From contig JAADIO010000008.1 of assembly GCA_013151235.1 (NCBI GenBank), positions 3,627 to 67,626 of the forward strand: 64,000 nucleotides of DNA, read 5' to 3'. A program made the position numbers and the translations under genes. The notes beneath the pieces are model-generated. The model saw only the letters and a program-made list of their open reading frames with translations, had not been told where the DNA came from and did not search any database. Below are positions 36,088 to 44,584 of this stretch, one piece after another (the first letter of the stretch is position 1; every line of letters starts with the position of its first letter). This DNA is from Deltaproteobacteria bacterium (lineage in GTDB: Bacteria; CG2-30-53-67).

Positions 36088-37488
36088 ATGCAAAATGCCG
36101 CTTTTCACCCTGGAAGGCAGATGGCTACCGCCCCGACTCAGATTGCATTCCGATGGCTGTTGCATTTGCGTTGGGGGGCGGTGGCTTGTCTGACCTTCCT
36201 GGTCTTGATCGTCCATCTCGCTTTTGCGATTGAGCTGCCCTGGGGCATCGTTGCCGCCATCATTCTTTTTGAAGCGGGGAGCAACATCTTCTTCCAATGG
36301 CTGGTGCATCGTGGGTCGACCATTCCGGGATGGCTCATCAACCCGGTCATCCTCCTCGATTTGGTTTTACTCACTGTCCTCTTGGCTGACACCGGTGGTC
36401 CGATGAACCCCTTCACCTTTCTTTATCTCGTGTACATCGTGCTTGCCACGATCCTTATGAAATCGGCTTGGGCCTGGGGGATGAGCCTCTTCGCTATTTG
36501 TTGCTACGGCAGTTTTTTTCTGTTGTCGTCACTCAGTCCACTGCCCTTGCCTTTTCCTCAGTGGGAAACCCTCTCCGGCAGCCCTTTTCATCTGCCCATG
36601 GCCCACGGTTCACATCTTGAGCTTCCCATGGTCATGCACTTGCAGGGGATGTGGGTCGCCTTTGCGATCACCGCCGTTTTCATTGTCTTTTTTGTCGGCA
36701 AGATCCGCAAAACATTGGAGTATCATCAGGAAACCTTGATCTCTTTGCAGCAAGAGAAGATGCGGGGCGAGAAGCTGGCATCATTGGCGACGCTGGCCGC
36801 CGGCGCCGCCCACGAACTCTCCACACCTCTTTCCGTGATTGCTGTGGCCACCGGAGAAATGTTACACTCACTCAAACGGCAAGGGGAAAGTTCGGAACAC
36901 ATTGACGACACAATCCTGATCCGGGAGCAGGTGGAGCATTGTCGTAGGATCCTCAACCAGATGGCCACGGATGCCGGCCAGCCGATGGGAGAGAAACTGG
37001 AGGAGATCAGCATCAATGCATTGCTTGCCGAAGCCGTTGAGCCGTTTTCGGAACAAGGGCACCGCCTGATTCTGCTTGACTCCGCGGCCGGCAACCTTGT
37101 GTTTCGTATCCCTTGTCGAACCCTGGCACGAGTGATCAGAGGTCTTGTCAAGAACGGCCTCGACGCCTCAAAACCGGATGGACAAATCCGGCTTTACTGC
37201 AACACGGACAGTCGATTTTTGTATATTATTGTTGAAGATCACGGAACCGGCATGGAAACGGAAACCCTCGACAAGGCGATCGATCCCTTCTTCACCACGA
37301 AAAGTCCGGGCAAGGATCTCGGTTTGGGGCTCTTTCTTGCCAAAACCGTTGCGGAACAATTCGGAGGATCTCTCCACCTTGATTCCGAGTTGGGAAAAGG
37401 CACCACGGCCACCCTCTCTTTCGCTCTTGAAAAAATCGCCATAAAACCGGCGAAAGCGAACGCTCTTCCCCCAGGAAAGGAATTGTAA
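36088..37488 (+). CDS. regB: Redox-sensing histidine kinase RegB/PrrB family
   Basis: 466 residues. About six N-terminal helices (30-220) carry the quinone-binding GGxxNPF motif (TGGPMNPFTFL). The phospho-acceptor His is in AAHELSTPLSVIAV (RegB style), and a Cys 43 residues later (VEHCRRIL) lies where RegB has its redox-active Cys. The ATPase domain has VKNGLDAS (N-box), EDHGTGM (G1), LGLGLFLAKTV and GKGTTATL. It should phosphorylate RegA in response to quinone-pool or redox state. CAGGAGG precedes the ATG. regA follows after 1 nt. Confidence 0.9.
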   Translation: MQNAAFHPGRQMATAPTQIAFRWLLHLRWGAVACLTFLVLIVHLAFAIELPWGIVAAIILFEAGSNIFFQWLVHRGSTIPGWLINPVILLDLVLLTVLLADTGGPMNPFTFLYLVYIVLATILMKSAWAWGMSLFAICCYGSFFLLSSLSPLPLPFPQWETLSGSPFHLPMAHGSHLELPMVMHLQGMWVAFAITAVFIVFFVGKIRKTLEYHQETLISLQQEKMRGEKLASLATLAAGAAHELSTPLSVIAVATGEMLHSLKRQGESSEHIDDTILIREQVEHCRRILNQMATDAGQPMGEKLEEISINALLAEAVEPFSEQGHRLILLDSAAGNLVFRIPCRTLARVIRGLVKNGLDASKPDGQIRLYCNTDSRFLYIIVEDHGTGMETETLDKAIDPFFTTKSPGKDLGLGLFLAKTVAEQFGGSLHLDSELGKGTTATLSFALEKIAIKPAKANALPPGKEL

Positions 37489-37489
37489 A

Positions 37490-38026
37490 ATGGAGCATTC
37501 GATCTTGCTGGTCGACGACGAGGTCGTTTTTAGAAATCGTCTGACCCGTGCATTCAAAAGCAGGGGTTACACGGTCTTTTCTGCCGGCAATTACGATGAA
37601 GCCGTGAGCAAAATCCGCTTCCATCAGCCCGCCATGGCGGTGGTTGACCTCAGGATGCCAGGAAAAAACGGCATCGAACTGATCAAAAAGACGCAGCAGA
37701 TCCATCCGAACATGAAAATAGTGGTACTCACCGGGTATGGCAGTATCGCTACCGCCATTGAAGCAACCAAATTAGGGGCCGTCTGTTATCTCCCAAAGCC
37801 TGCGGATGTAGATGACATCATTAGTGCTTTTGCCAGAAACACTGATCTGCGTTTGCAGCTTGAAGAAAGCGATTTTTCTTCCCCGTCACTGGCCAGGTCG
37901 GAATGGGAGCACATCAACCGTGTCCTCCATGATTGCCAGGGGAACATTTCCGCTGCGGCCCGCAAACTCGGTGTACATCGGCGCACCCTCCAGAGAAAGT
38001 TGCGCAAATATCCCCCCAAACAATAA
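37490..38026 (+). CDS. regA: Response regulator RegA/PrrA/ActR family
   Basis: 178 residues. Receiver domain (1-120) with acidic pocket LLVDDEVVF, phospho-Asp in AVVDLRMPGKNG and switch Lys in YLPKPADVDD. A proline-poor linker leads to the Fis-type helix-turn-helix (about 140-178): VLHDCQGNISAAARKLGVHR, then RTLQRKL, nearly invariant in RegA proteins. It binds GCGNC-N-GNCGC sites; one lies upstream of the divergent NosL operon. Confidence 0.92.
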   Translation: MEHSILLVDDEVVFRNRLTRAFKSRGYTVFSAGNYDEAVSKIRFHQPAMAVVDLRMPGKNGIELIKKTQQIHPNMKIVVLTGYGSIATAIEATKLGAVCYLPKPADVDDIISAFARNTDLRLQLEESDFSSPSLARSEWEHINRVLHDCQGNISAAARKLGVHRRTLQRKLRKYPPKQ

Positions 38027-38574
38027 TGATCCATCGACTTGCTCGGGTTCGTGCAGGGTTCCTCATGAGGGGAACCTTGCAGAGAAACTCAGGGAAAGTC
38101 GGCCAGGCCTGGGTGCCGGGCCGCATCCGTCTCGGCGATTGGGGGCAAAAGCATCATCTGATATACATTTTTTCCATGTGGCGAATGATCTTTGCATTTG
38201 TTTTTCGTTTTTCCCAATACTCTCCTCTGTCACACCTGCCTGTGTGTAGCATCGACTGAACAGATGTTTGAACCCAGCTGGAAAATTGGGGGAAGTCCAG
38301 GAAAATTATTTGGTTGACTTTATTTTTTTGTAATAGTAATATGCAGTGTTTGGATTCGGCTGGAAAGGAAAGGTCGGATTCAGGGGTTTTAAACAATATT
38401 TTGCAGGGAGTTGGAATCCAAGGGCAAACCGTATCACCCCACCTCTGATTGAGCCTGCGTGTTTCTTGCGGATTCACCCGAAAACATCAACGATCAGGTA
38501 ACGCCGTCAAAGGTTGTCGGCGTTTGGGCAATCTATATTGTCATGACATTGAGCAACATAAAGGATGCAGGAAG
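38027..38574. other. Long non-coding gap before EF-G
   Basis: 548 bp. It holds an imperfect hairpin just after regA (38053-38080; GCAGGGTTCC and GGAACCTTGC around eight bases, no T-tract) that may end the regBA transcript. A good promoter lies at 38314-38342. The long leader after the promoter (about 230 nt) shows no recognised RNA family. Confidence 0.55.
38314..38342 (+). promoter_or_regulatory. Sigma-70-type promoter upstream of the EF-G gene
   Basis: TTGACT at 38314-38319, a 17-bp AT-rich spacer, and TAATAT at 38337-38342. It predicts a 5' leader of roughly 225 nt before the EF-G start. Confidence 0.55.
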
Positions 38575-40659
38575 ATGAAACGAACAGACCAAAACAAAGT
38601 ACGCAACATCGGGATCAGCGCACACATCGACTCCGGGAAGACGACCCTGACGGAACGGATTCTTTTTTACACGAACCGGATTCATGCCATTCATGATGTC
38701 AAGGGGAAAGACGGCGTGGGTGCCACCATGGACTCCATGGAACTGGAAAAGGAGCGGGGAATTACGATCGCTTCCGCCGCGACCTATTGCGAATGGAAGG
38801 ACAGTTTCATCAACATTATCGACACCCCGGGACATGTGGACTTTACCATCGAGGTGGAACGGGCACTGCGCGTCCTCGACGGCGCCGTCCTCGTTCTCTG
38901 CTCGGTCGGCGGGGTGCAATCCCAGTCGATTACCGTTGACCGCCAAATGCGGCGTTACAACGTCCCCCGGATTGCCTTCATTAATAAGTGTGACCGTTCC
39001 GGAGCCAATCCTAACCGTGTCATCACCCAGTTGCGGGAAAAATTAGGACACAATGCCGTGGCCATGCAGATTCCCATCGGCCTCGAAGCCGACTTGCAGG
39101 GGGTCGTCGACCTGGTCACGATGAAGGCTTGCTACTTCGACGGTGATAACGGCGAGAAGCTGCACATCGAAGAGATCCCGGCGGAACTGCAGGAGGAGGC
39201 GGATGCGAAACGGGAAGAGATGCTTGATGCCGTCTCGATGTTTTCCGATGAATTGATGGAGGCAATCCTCGAAGAAAACGTCACGGAGGAGCTGATTCAC
39301 GAAGCCGTCCGCAAGGGGACGATTTCTCTGGAACTGACACCGGTCTTCATCGGATCGGCCTATAAAAACAAGGGGGTCCAGAATCTTCTTGATGCCGTCA
39401 TTCACTATCTTCCCAATCCTGAAGAAGTCACCAATACGGCCCTTGATCTCGATCAGGACGAAGCGGAAGTCACCCTCAGTTCCTCTCCGGAGGATCCGAC
39501 GGTCGCACTGGCCTTCAAACTTGAGGACGGCCGCTACGGACAGCTTACCTATATCCGGATCTATCAGGGAAAGATCGCCAAGGGAGATACTCTCTATAAT
39601 ACCCGGAGCGGGAAGAAGATCAAGGTCGGTCGGCTGGTCCGGATGCACTCCGACAATATGGAGGATATCGAAGAGGCCGCAAGCGGCGACATTGTTGCAC
39701 TCTTCGGTGTGGACTGCTCCTCGGGAGACACCTTCACCGCCCAGGAACTGAATTACACCATGACCTCCATGCATGTCCCGGCACCGGTGATCAGCCTGAC
39801 GGTGACACCGGAGGACAACAAGTCTCAGGTGAACATGTCCAAGGCATTGAATCGTTTCACCAAGGAAGACCCGACCTTCCGTACCTATGTGGATCCCGAA
39901 AGCGGCGAAACGATCATTTCCGGGATGGGTGAACTGCACCTGGATGTCTACATCGAACGGATGCGGCGGGAATACAGTGCCGCTGTAGAAACGGGTATGC
40001 CCCAGGTGGCCTATCGGGAAACCATTTCCGTGCGGTCGGATTTCAACTATACCCATAAAAAACAGACCGGCGGTTCCGGACAGTATGGCCGGGTAGCCGG
40101 GTTCATGGAACCCTATCCCGACGGCGAATACAACTTTATCGATGAAATTAAAGGCGGGGCAATTCCGACCGAATTCATCCCCTCCTGCGACAAGGGATTC
40201 AAGGGATGCATGGAGAAGGGACGGCTCATCGGTTTTCCCATCTCCGGCATTCAGATCACGATCAATGACGGAAGTTCCCACTCCGTGGACTCTTCCGACG
40301 TTGCTTTCCAACAGGCCGCCCGAGGTGCGTTTCTGGAGGCCTACGCCAAAGCCAAACCAGTCATTCTGGAACCGATCATGAAGGTCGCAGTGGAAGGTCC
40401 CTCGGAATTCCAGGGTTCCATTCTCGGCACCCTGAATCAACGCCGGGGGATGATCTCCGGGGTCACGGAAGACGGAAGCTTCTCCGTCGTCGAAGCCGAG
40501 GTCCCGCTGGCCGAAATGTTCGGATATTCTACGGTACTCCGCTCCTCCACGCAGGGAAAGGCGGAATTCACCATGGAGTTTGCCCGCTACAAGCAGGTCC
40601 CGCAAAGCATTGCGGAAGAACTGGTCAAAGAATATTCCGAGCAGAAAAAGAGCGCATAA
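38575..40659 (+). CDS. fusA: Elongation factor G, spd/mitochondrial EF-G1 type
   Basis: 694 residues. GTPase that drives translocation of tRNA-mRNA on the ribosome. G1 is seen as AHIDSGKTT, the switch region as [18 protein letters not shown]3 as DTPGHVDF, G4 as NKCDRSGA, and domain IV as [13 protein letters not shown]. The switch-region sequence [20 protein letters not shown] is the form found in spirochaete/delta EF-G1 and in mitochondrial EF-G1, not the common bacterial EF-G. It is not in a str operon, so another EF-G may exist elsewhere. ATG 38575 follows a GCAGGAAG site; upstream codons are outside the family. Confidence 0.93.
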   Translation: MKRTDQNKVRNIGISAHIDSGKTTLTERILFYTNRIHAIHDVKGKDGVGATMDSMELEKERGITIASAATYCEWKDSFINIIDTPGHVDFTIEVERALRVLDGAVLVLCSVGGVQSQSITVDRQMRRYNVPRIAFINKCDRSGANPNRVITQLREKLGHNAVAMQIPIGLEADLQGVVDLVTMKACYFDGDNGEKLHIEEIPAELQEEADAKREEMLDAVSMFSDELMEAILEENVTEELIHEAVRKGTISLELTPVFIGSAYKNKGVQNLLDAVIHYLPNPEEVTNTALDLDQDEAEVTLSSSPEDPTVALAFKLEDGRYGQLTYIRIYQGKIAKGDTLYNTRSGKKIKVGRLVRMHSDNMEDIEEAASGDIVALFGVDCSSGDTFTAQELNYTMTSMHVPAPVISLTVTPEDNKSQVNMSKALNRFTKEDPTFRTYVDPESGETIISGMGELHLDVYIERMRREYSAAVETGMPQVAYRETISVRSDFNYTHKKQTGGSGQYGRVAGFMEPYPDGEYNFIDEIKGGAIPTEFIPSCDKGFKGCMEKGRLIGFPISGIQITINDGSSHSVDSSDVAFQQAARGAFLEAYAKAKPVILEPIMKVAVEGPSEFQGSILGTLNQRRGMISGVTEDGSFSVVEAEVPLAEMFGYSTVLRSSTQGKAEFTMEFARYKQVPQSIAEELVKEYSEQKKSA

Positions 40660-40734
40660 GGTTTTGTGTAACCTCGCACGTTCTTCTTTCTGAAGATCCC
40701 CCGTCTGAGGAATCCTGAACCGGGAGACCGGACG

Positions 40735-41445
40735 ATGCTGAAACAGGAGTTCACCTTGAAGAGTCCGATGAGAATCTTGCAAAAAGCAACACAGGGAGGT
40801 TTGGGAAAAGGCAACCTCGGTGTCTTCATGGCCCGGGCGGGAGTCGGCAAGACGGCCTGCCTGATCCATGTAGCGCTGGACAGTCTGTTCAAGAACCAGA
40901 AGGCCGTCCATGTAGGAATCGGGGAATCGGTGGAGGAGATCCGGCTCTGGTATCGTGAGATACTTTCCGACCTCTGCACCGGTTTCGAAATCCAAAACCC
41001 GGAAAAGCTCTCCGAAGAGCTGGAACGGCAGCGCATCATTCTCTCCTATACTCCGGAGACCTTTACCGTACGAAAGCTCGCCCTGGATCTGGAGGACCTC
41101 GCCAAAGACGGCGGTTTTCTGCCGGAGATTCTCCTGATCGACGGTTTCGATTTTGAAAAGGAAGACTCCGGCTGGGATACGCTGGCGGCCTTTGAATATC
41201 TGGCCAAGGATCGATCACTGGAGGTCTGGTTCTCCGCCCGGACACACCGGGATTCAAAAATCATCAACGAGCGAGGAATTCCCGCTCCCTGTCACGAGGT
41301 GGATGACCTCTTCTCCGTCATCATCTTTCTGGAACCGAAAGAGGCGGTGATTCAACTCAAGCTCCTGAAAGATCATGACCATCCCGTTGAGGAAGATCTG
41401 CCGCTTCGTCTGAATCCGAACACCTTCCTTTTGATGGACGAATAA
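40735..41445 (+). CDS. P-loop ATPase of unknown function
   Basis: 236 residues. A Walker A motif (ARAGVGKT, about 35) and a Walker B-like segment (ILLIDGFDF, about 135) with flanking RecA-like strand pattern (KAVHVGIGES; SLEVWFSARTHRDS) indicate a RecA/KaiC-fold ATPase. No DNA-binding or other domain is seen. It follows EF-G by 75 nt and precedes a zinc-ribbon gene by 77 nt. The cellular role is not known; it may be part of the same transcript as EF-G. Confidence 0.75.
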   Translation: MLKQEFTLKSPMRILQKATQGGLGKGNLGVFMARAGVGKTACLIHVALDSLFKNQKAVHVGIGESVEEIRLWYREILSDLCTGFEIQNPEKLSEELERQRIILSYTPETFTVRKLALDLEDLAKDGGFLPEILLIDGFDFEKEDSGWDTLAAFEYLAKDRSLEVWFSARTHRDSKIINERGIPAPCHEVDDLFSVIIFLEPKEAVIQLKLLKDHDHPVEEDLPLRLNPNTFLLMDE

Positions 41446-41522
41446 ATACCTTTTGAAGGTTGCAATCCCTGTTCAATGCAGGTATGATCTAAGCACTTTC
41501 AATGAAAGAAAAAGGAGCCCCA

Positions 41523-41846
41523 TTGAAAAACGAAACCAACCCCACCTGTCCACATTGCAGCCGTACGATGGAAGAATATCAGATGCCGGATCTCCGGTAT
41601 TCCGAGATTCCGATCTGGGGGAGCAATTTTCTCTGGGTCTGCACCAACGATGAGTGCCCTCTCTTCGTTAATGGATGGAAAAACATGGCGGAAAAACATG
41701 GGCAACTGGCCTCCTTCCGCTACATGATTCAGCCCGATTCCGGTGAAGCCGGTGTCATCCCGGCCTTCAACGCCAATGTTTTTGACGTTCTGATGGAAGA
41801 ACGGAGAAGATACCGGGGAAGTTTCGATAACGGCAATCTCCTCTGA
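41523..41846 (+). CDS. Zinc-ribbon-like small protein
   Basis: 107 residues. Two Cys pairs, CPHCSRTM (about 9) and VCTNDECPLF (about 42), can form a zinc ribbon. The rest contains NGWKNMAEKHG and a D-V-L-M-E-E-R-R-R ending. A TTG start at 41523 is preferred because AAAGGAG lies five bases upstream; an in-frame ATG at 41502 has no ribosome site. Function unknown. Confidence 0.7.
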   Translation: MKNETNPTCPHCSRTMEEYQMPDLRYSEIPIWGSNFLWVCTNDECPLFVNGWKNMAEKHGQLASFRYMIQPDSGEAGVIPAFNANVFDVLMEERRRYRGSFDNGNLL

Positions 41847-41939
41847 CGGTACGACCGCTCTCCCGCGCAGAACCGACACTTCAGGGATATTTCTTCTTTC
41901 TCATCGGATAAAAAAATTTAACATTTCTTCGTTTTTTTC

Positions 41940-41966
41940 TAAAGTTCGCGCCGAGACTGCCGATAA
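41940..41966 (+). promoter_or_regulatory. Sigma-28 (FliA) promoter of flgM
   Basis: TAAAGTTC-N11-GCCGATAA matches the FliA consensus TAAAGTTT-N11-GCCGATAA at all but one base. It places flgM under the sigma factor that FlgM itself inhibits. Confidence 0.85.
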
Positions 41967-41991
41967 GATGTAAGAGAAAGGAGAGGAAGAA

Positions 41992-42030
41992 ATGCAAAAC
42001 TTAACACCAAACATGAGGTTAACCCCTTAA
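41992..42030 (+). CDS. 12-residue mini-ORF in the flgM leader
   Basis: ATG followed by eleven codons (MQNLTPNMRLTP) and a stop, with AAAGGAGAGG at good distance. It lies between the sigma-28 promoter and flgM. It could be a translated leader peptide or a chance frame; the strong ribosome site is the only support. Confidence 0.3.
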   Translation: MQNLTPNMRLTP

Positions 42031-42069
42031 CTATCTGTTTTTATTGCACGTTACTTCATGGGAGAAAAA

Positions 42070-42393
42070 ATGAAGATCCCCTCTTCAAACCAGATTCATA
42101 GTCAGGATCCCTTGCAACGGAAACCCGAGACGCAGGGCATTGAACCATCCTCCACTCAGGGACGGAAAAATACGGAGGTCAACAACACCCTGCAGGGAGA
42201 CCGGATTGAGATCTCCGGTCAGGCTCAGGGCATCCTGCAGGCCTCCGAAATTGTCCGGACGACCCCGGAGATCCGAGCCTCAAAAGTCGAAGAGGTTAAA
42301 CGGGCCGTCGATCAGGGTATCTACCGGGTGGACAGCAATAAAGTCGCAGGCCGGATGCTGGATCAAATAAGGGAGGAACTGCTGGAAATGTAG
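42070..42393 (+). CDS. flgM: Anti-sigma-28 factor FlgM
   Basis: 107 residues. Binds and inhibits FliA until the hook is complete and FlgM is exported. The conserved C-terminal sigma-binding part is clear: ASKVEEVKRAVDQGIYRVDS, then KVAGRMLDQI. The N-terminal half is polar and probably unstructured, as usual. ATG 42070 follows GGGAGAAAA; an ATG four codons upstream is possible. It is the first annotated gene behind a sigma-28 promoter. Confidence 0.9.
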   Translation: MKIPSSNQIHSQDPLQRKPETQGIEPSSTQGRKNTEVNNTLQGDRIEISGQAQGILQASEIVRTTPEIRASKVEEVKRAVDQGIYRVDSNKVAGRMLDQIREELLEM

Positions 42394-42457
42394 CACCACT
42401 CGATTGATCGCGGATTTTCCGCAGGAGGGTTCGGGAGTAGATCGGAGGTAAGACATC

Positions 42458-42808
42458 ATGATTGATGGATTGCACGCCGCCTACTCAGGTCTGGTTGCAC
42501 AGGGAAAAAAGGTCGGTGTCGGCGCAAACAACATCGCCAATGCTGAATCAAAGGACTTCAAGAGAAGCCGCCTCGCCTTCGAGACGAACAGCGAAGGAGG
42601 CGTCAGCTCTCAGGTGGAGCAGGTCAATACCGAGGAGGCCTTTTCTCAACCGGTGGAGGGAAACAGCAATACCGCAAGTTCCAATGATGTAGATCTCGGC
42701 AAAGAAATATTCGAAATGTCCAATGCCCAGCGAGGCTTCGAGGCCAACGCCGCTTTTTTCCGGACCGAGGAAGAACCCGTAGGGACACTGCTTGATATCA
42801 CGGCATGA
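42458..42808 (+). CDS. Small flagellar rod-family protein (FlgC/rod C-terminal type)
   Basis: 116 residues. The N-terminus has the rod/hook signature GANNIANAESKDFKRSR, and the C-terminus the heptad motif of rod proteins (GKEIFEMSNAQRGFEANAAF). It is shorter than FlgC (about 140-150) and stands apart from flgB and fliE, next to flgM. It may be a variant rod protein or a dedicated export substrate. GGAGG precedes the ATG. Confidence 0.75.
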   Translation: MIDGLHAAYSGLVAQGKKVGVGANNIANAESKDFKRSRLAFETNSEGGVSSQVEQVNTEEAFSQPVEGNSNTASSNDVDLGKEIFEMSNAQRGFEANAAFFRTEEEPVGTLLDITA

Positions 42809-42822
42809 TATTATGGCCAATC

Positions 42823-42852
42823 AAAAAAGCCGAGGTTCATCTCCGGCTTTTT
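42823..42852. terminator. Bidirectional intrinsic terminator
   Basis: AAAAAAGCCGAGG and CTCCGGCTTTTT form a short GC stem with A/T tails on both sides, between two convergent flagellar transcripts. Confidence 0.75.
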
Positions 42853-42889
42853 CCGTCTTGGTTCATACTCTGCTCGTCCGCCAGGCAGT

Positions 42890-43384
42890 TCATCTCCCCT
42901 GCTTTAATTCCAGAACATTGCCTTCCGGTTCCCCATGCCGGTCACCTCGCCCATGGCCGATTTCCTGCAGAATATCGTGACGGGGCGTATATTGATTCTC
43001 CAGCAGGATCACCTGTTTTCCCTGCCGTTTTTCCACATTAATCACCAGGGGCCCCTGAAGGTTCGCCGTGAGCGTCTTCGGTTCCCGGTAAAGGGTCACA
43101 ATGCAGAGGACCAGCGTTTCGGTCTCCTCCGTAATCCCGAGATGGGCGACTTCCTCCTGCTGCACCATCACATGATAGTCGGAACGAAAAACCTGTGGTT
43201 CCAAGGTCAGGAAGGCAATGGAAGGATCGTTCAGCGACTGCATCCACCGGAAAGGGCTGTCCTCCTCCCGGTCCAGCAGAATAAACCTTTTGAGATGAGG
43301 CATTCCCACAAGTCCGGACGGAAAGGTCAGGAGCTTCTCCTCTTCGATTTCAATCTCGCCGAACAACCTTGTTTGGATAATCAA
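42890..43384 (-). CDS. fliW: Flagellar assembly factor FliW
   Basis: 164 residues. Binds CsrA as an antagonist and flagellin, coupling flagellin synthesis to assembly. Family motifs: IQTRLFGEIEI, LLTFPSGLVGMPHLKRFIL, FRWMQSLNDPSIAF and LTANLQGPLVIN. A TTG at 43384 with AGAGGAG six bases upstream gives the usual N-terminus; a GTG at 43405 overlapping the csrA stop is the alternative. It is the last gene of the flagellar operon. Confidence 0.9.
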   Translation of the reverse strand: MIIQTRLFGEIEIEEEKLLTFPSGLVGMPHLKRFILLDREEDSPFRWMQSLNDPSIAFLTLEPQVFRSDYHVMVQQEEVAHLGITEETETLVLCIVTLYREPKTLTANLQGPLVINVEKRQGKQVILLENQYTPRHDILQEIGHGRGDRHGEPEGNVLELKQGR

Positions 43385-43404
43385 AAGGTTCTCCTCTCTC
43401 AACA

Positions 43405-43647
43405 CTATTCCGGTTTTTCTTTACGGTTCAGGAATTCCGCCATATCCCGGGCCTCCTCCAGGTTCATTGCAGAAGCCCGGCGATTTTCTTCCTGAATCTG
43501 GCGGTAAATTTCGCCGCGGTAAACGGAAACGAAGGCCGGCGCTTCAATTCCAATCCGCACCTGTTTTCCCTTGATCTCTTTGACAACAATACGAATCTCG
43601 TCGTTCAGAAAAATATCTTGGCCTAACTTCCTTGTCAAGACCAGCAT
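43405..43647 (-). CDS. csrA: Carbon storage regulator CsrA
   Basis: 80 residues. Dimeric RNA-binding repressor recognising GGA in leader hairpins, here probably flagellin mRNA. MLVLTRKLGQDIFLNDEIRI and GIEAPAFVSVYRGEIY are diagnostic. The C-terminus is about 20 residues longer than in E. coli, as is common where FliW controls CsrA. It sits between flgL and fliW, the usual FliW-CsrA layout. Confidence 0.95.
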   Translation of the reverse strand: MLVLTRKLGQDIFLNDEIRIVVKEIKGKQVRIGIEAPAFVSVYRGEIYRQIQEENRRASAMNLEEARDMAEFLNRKEKPE

Positions 43648-43688
43648 GGGGACCTCACCATCCTCTCCGGCGCAAAACCGGGGAAAGA

Positions 43689-44570
43689 TTATTTCAGAAA
43701 ATTCAATAAATTGGTCTGGAGGATTTTTGCCGAGGATGCCATCACCGCTTGAAGAGCAACCTCTTGTTTTGAAAAATTCATCATGGCCTGACTCATATCC
43801 ACATCTTCCGTATCGGAAATCAACTCCGTCGTGTCAAGGTTGATCTGATCAAGAACGTTGGAAGCACCATCAAGATTGTTCACCCGATAGCCCGTAATGG
43901 ACCAGGCGGACATGATCTGTTCTTCCGACGCATCAAGATTTCCGATGCTGGTCTGGATGCCGGAAAGATCATTTCCGGATAACGCGGTTTGCAGGTCGGT
44001 CAACGTCTGGAAGAGATCAACCCCCCCGGCCGCCCCCAACACATTCTCGCCGGGAAAGTTCAGTTTGATCGTACTGTTCTTCCCGATCCGGATCTCGATT
44101 TCGCCGTCGTCGCCGGAATAATTACCGCTGCTGTCATAAGGAGGGGAGGAGACGTCATATCCGCCGAAAATGTACTCATCCCCTACCTGGGTATTTGCCA
44201 AGCTTACCAGCTGCGATTTGATCGTCGCGATACTTTGTGCCATGTTATCCAGTTCCGTCGATGAATGATTCCCGTTGGCCCCCTGCAAAGCAATCTCTTT
44301 GGCGGAAACCCGTAGACTATTAATCAGGTTCAGCGTCGATTCCGTCTGATTGAGAAAGGTTCTCGCATGGCTGATATTTTCCTGGTATTGGGCCAGTCGT
44401 GAAAGATCCGCCCGGTAACGGGTGACGCGTCCGGCACCGTTTGGGTCATCGGAAGGCCGGTTGATTCTCTTCCCGGACGAGACCTGTTCGTTGGCATTAA
44501 AATAGGCCGTGGAAGTCTGCTCCAGGTAACGATTGGCCATATTGTAGATCTGACTGTTGGAAACACGCAT
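43689..44570 (-). CDS. flgL: Flagellar hook-filament junction protein FlgL (HAP3)
   Basis: 293 residues. Joins the hook to the filament together with FlgK. The N-terminal flagellin-like coil (MRVSNSQIYNMANRYLEQ, then SGKRINRPSDDPNGAGRVTR) and the C-terminal coil (EDVDMSQAMMNFSKQEVALQ) are present. The second of two adjacent ATGs fits the GAGGGAC ribosome site. It is 14 nt from flgK. Confidence 0.92.
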   Translation of the reverse strand: MRVSNSQIYNMANRYLEQTSTAYFNANEQVSSGKRINRPSDDPNGAGRVTRYRADLSRLAQYQENISHARTFLNQTESTLNLINSLRVSAKEIALQGANGNHSSTELDNMAQSIATIKSQLVSLANTQVGDEYIFGGYDVSSPPYDSSGNYSGDDGEIEIRIGKNSTIKLNFPGENVLGAAGGVDLFQTLTDLQTALSGNDLSGIQTSIGNLDASEEQIMSAWSITGYRVNNLDGASNVLDQINLDTTELISDTEDVDMSQAMMNFSKQEVALQAVMASSAKILQTNLLNFLK

Positions 44571-44584
44571 CATGTCCCTCGCAT

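Noticed and set aside
38053-38080. Intrinsic terminator after regA
   Set aside because: The stem is imperfect and no T-tract follows, so it is noted only as a hairpin in the gap.
39043-40995. 650-codon minus-strand open frame
   Set aside because: It is antisense to EF-G, whose motifs are complete; the translation has no recognisable domain and arises from codon bias.
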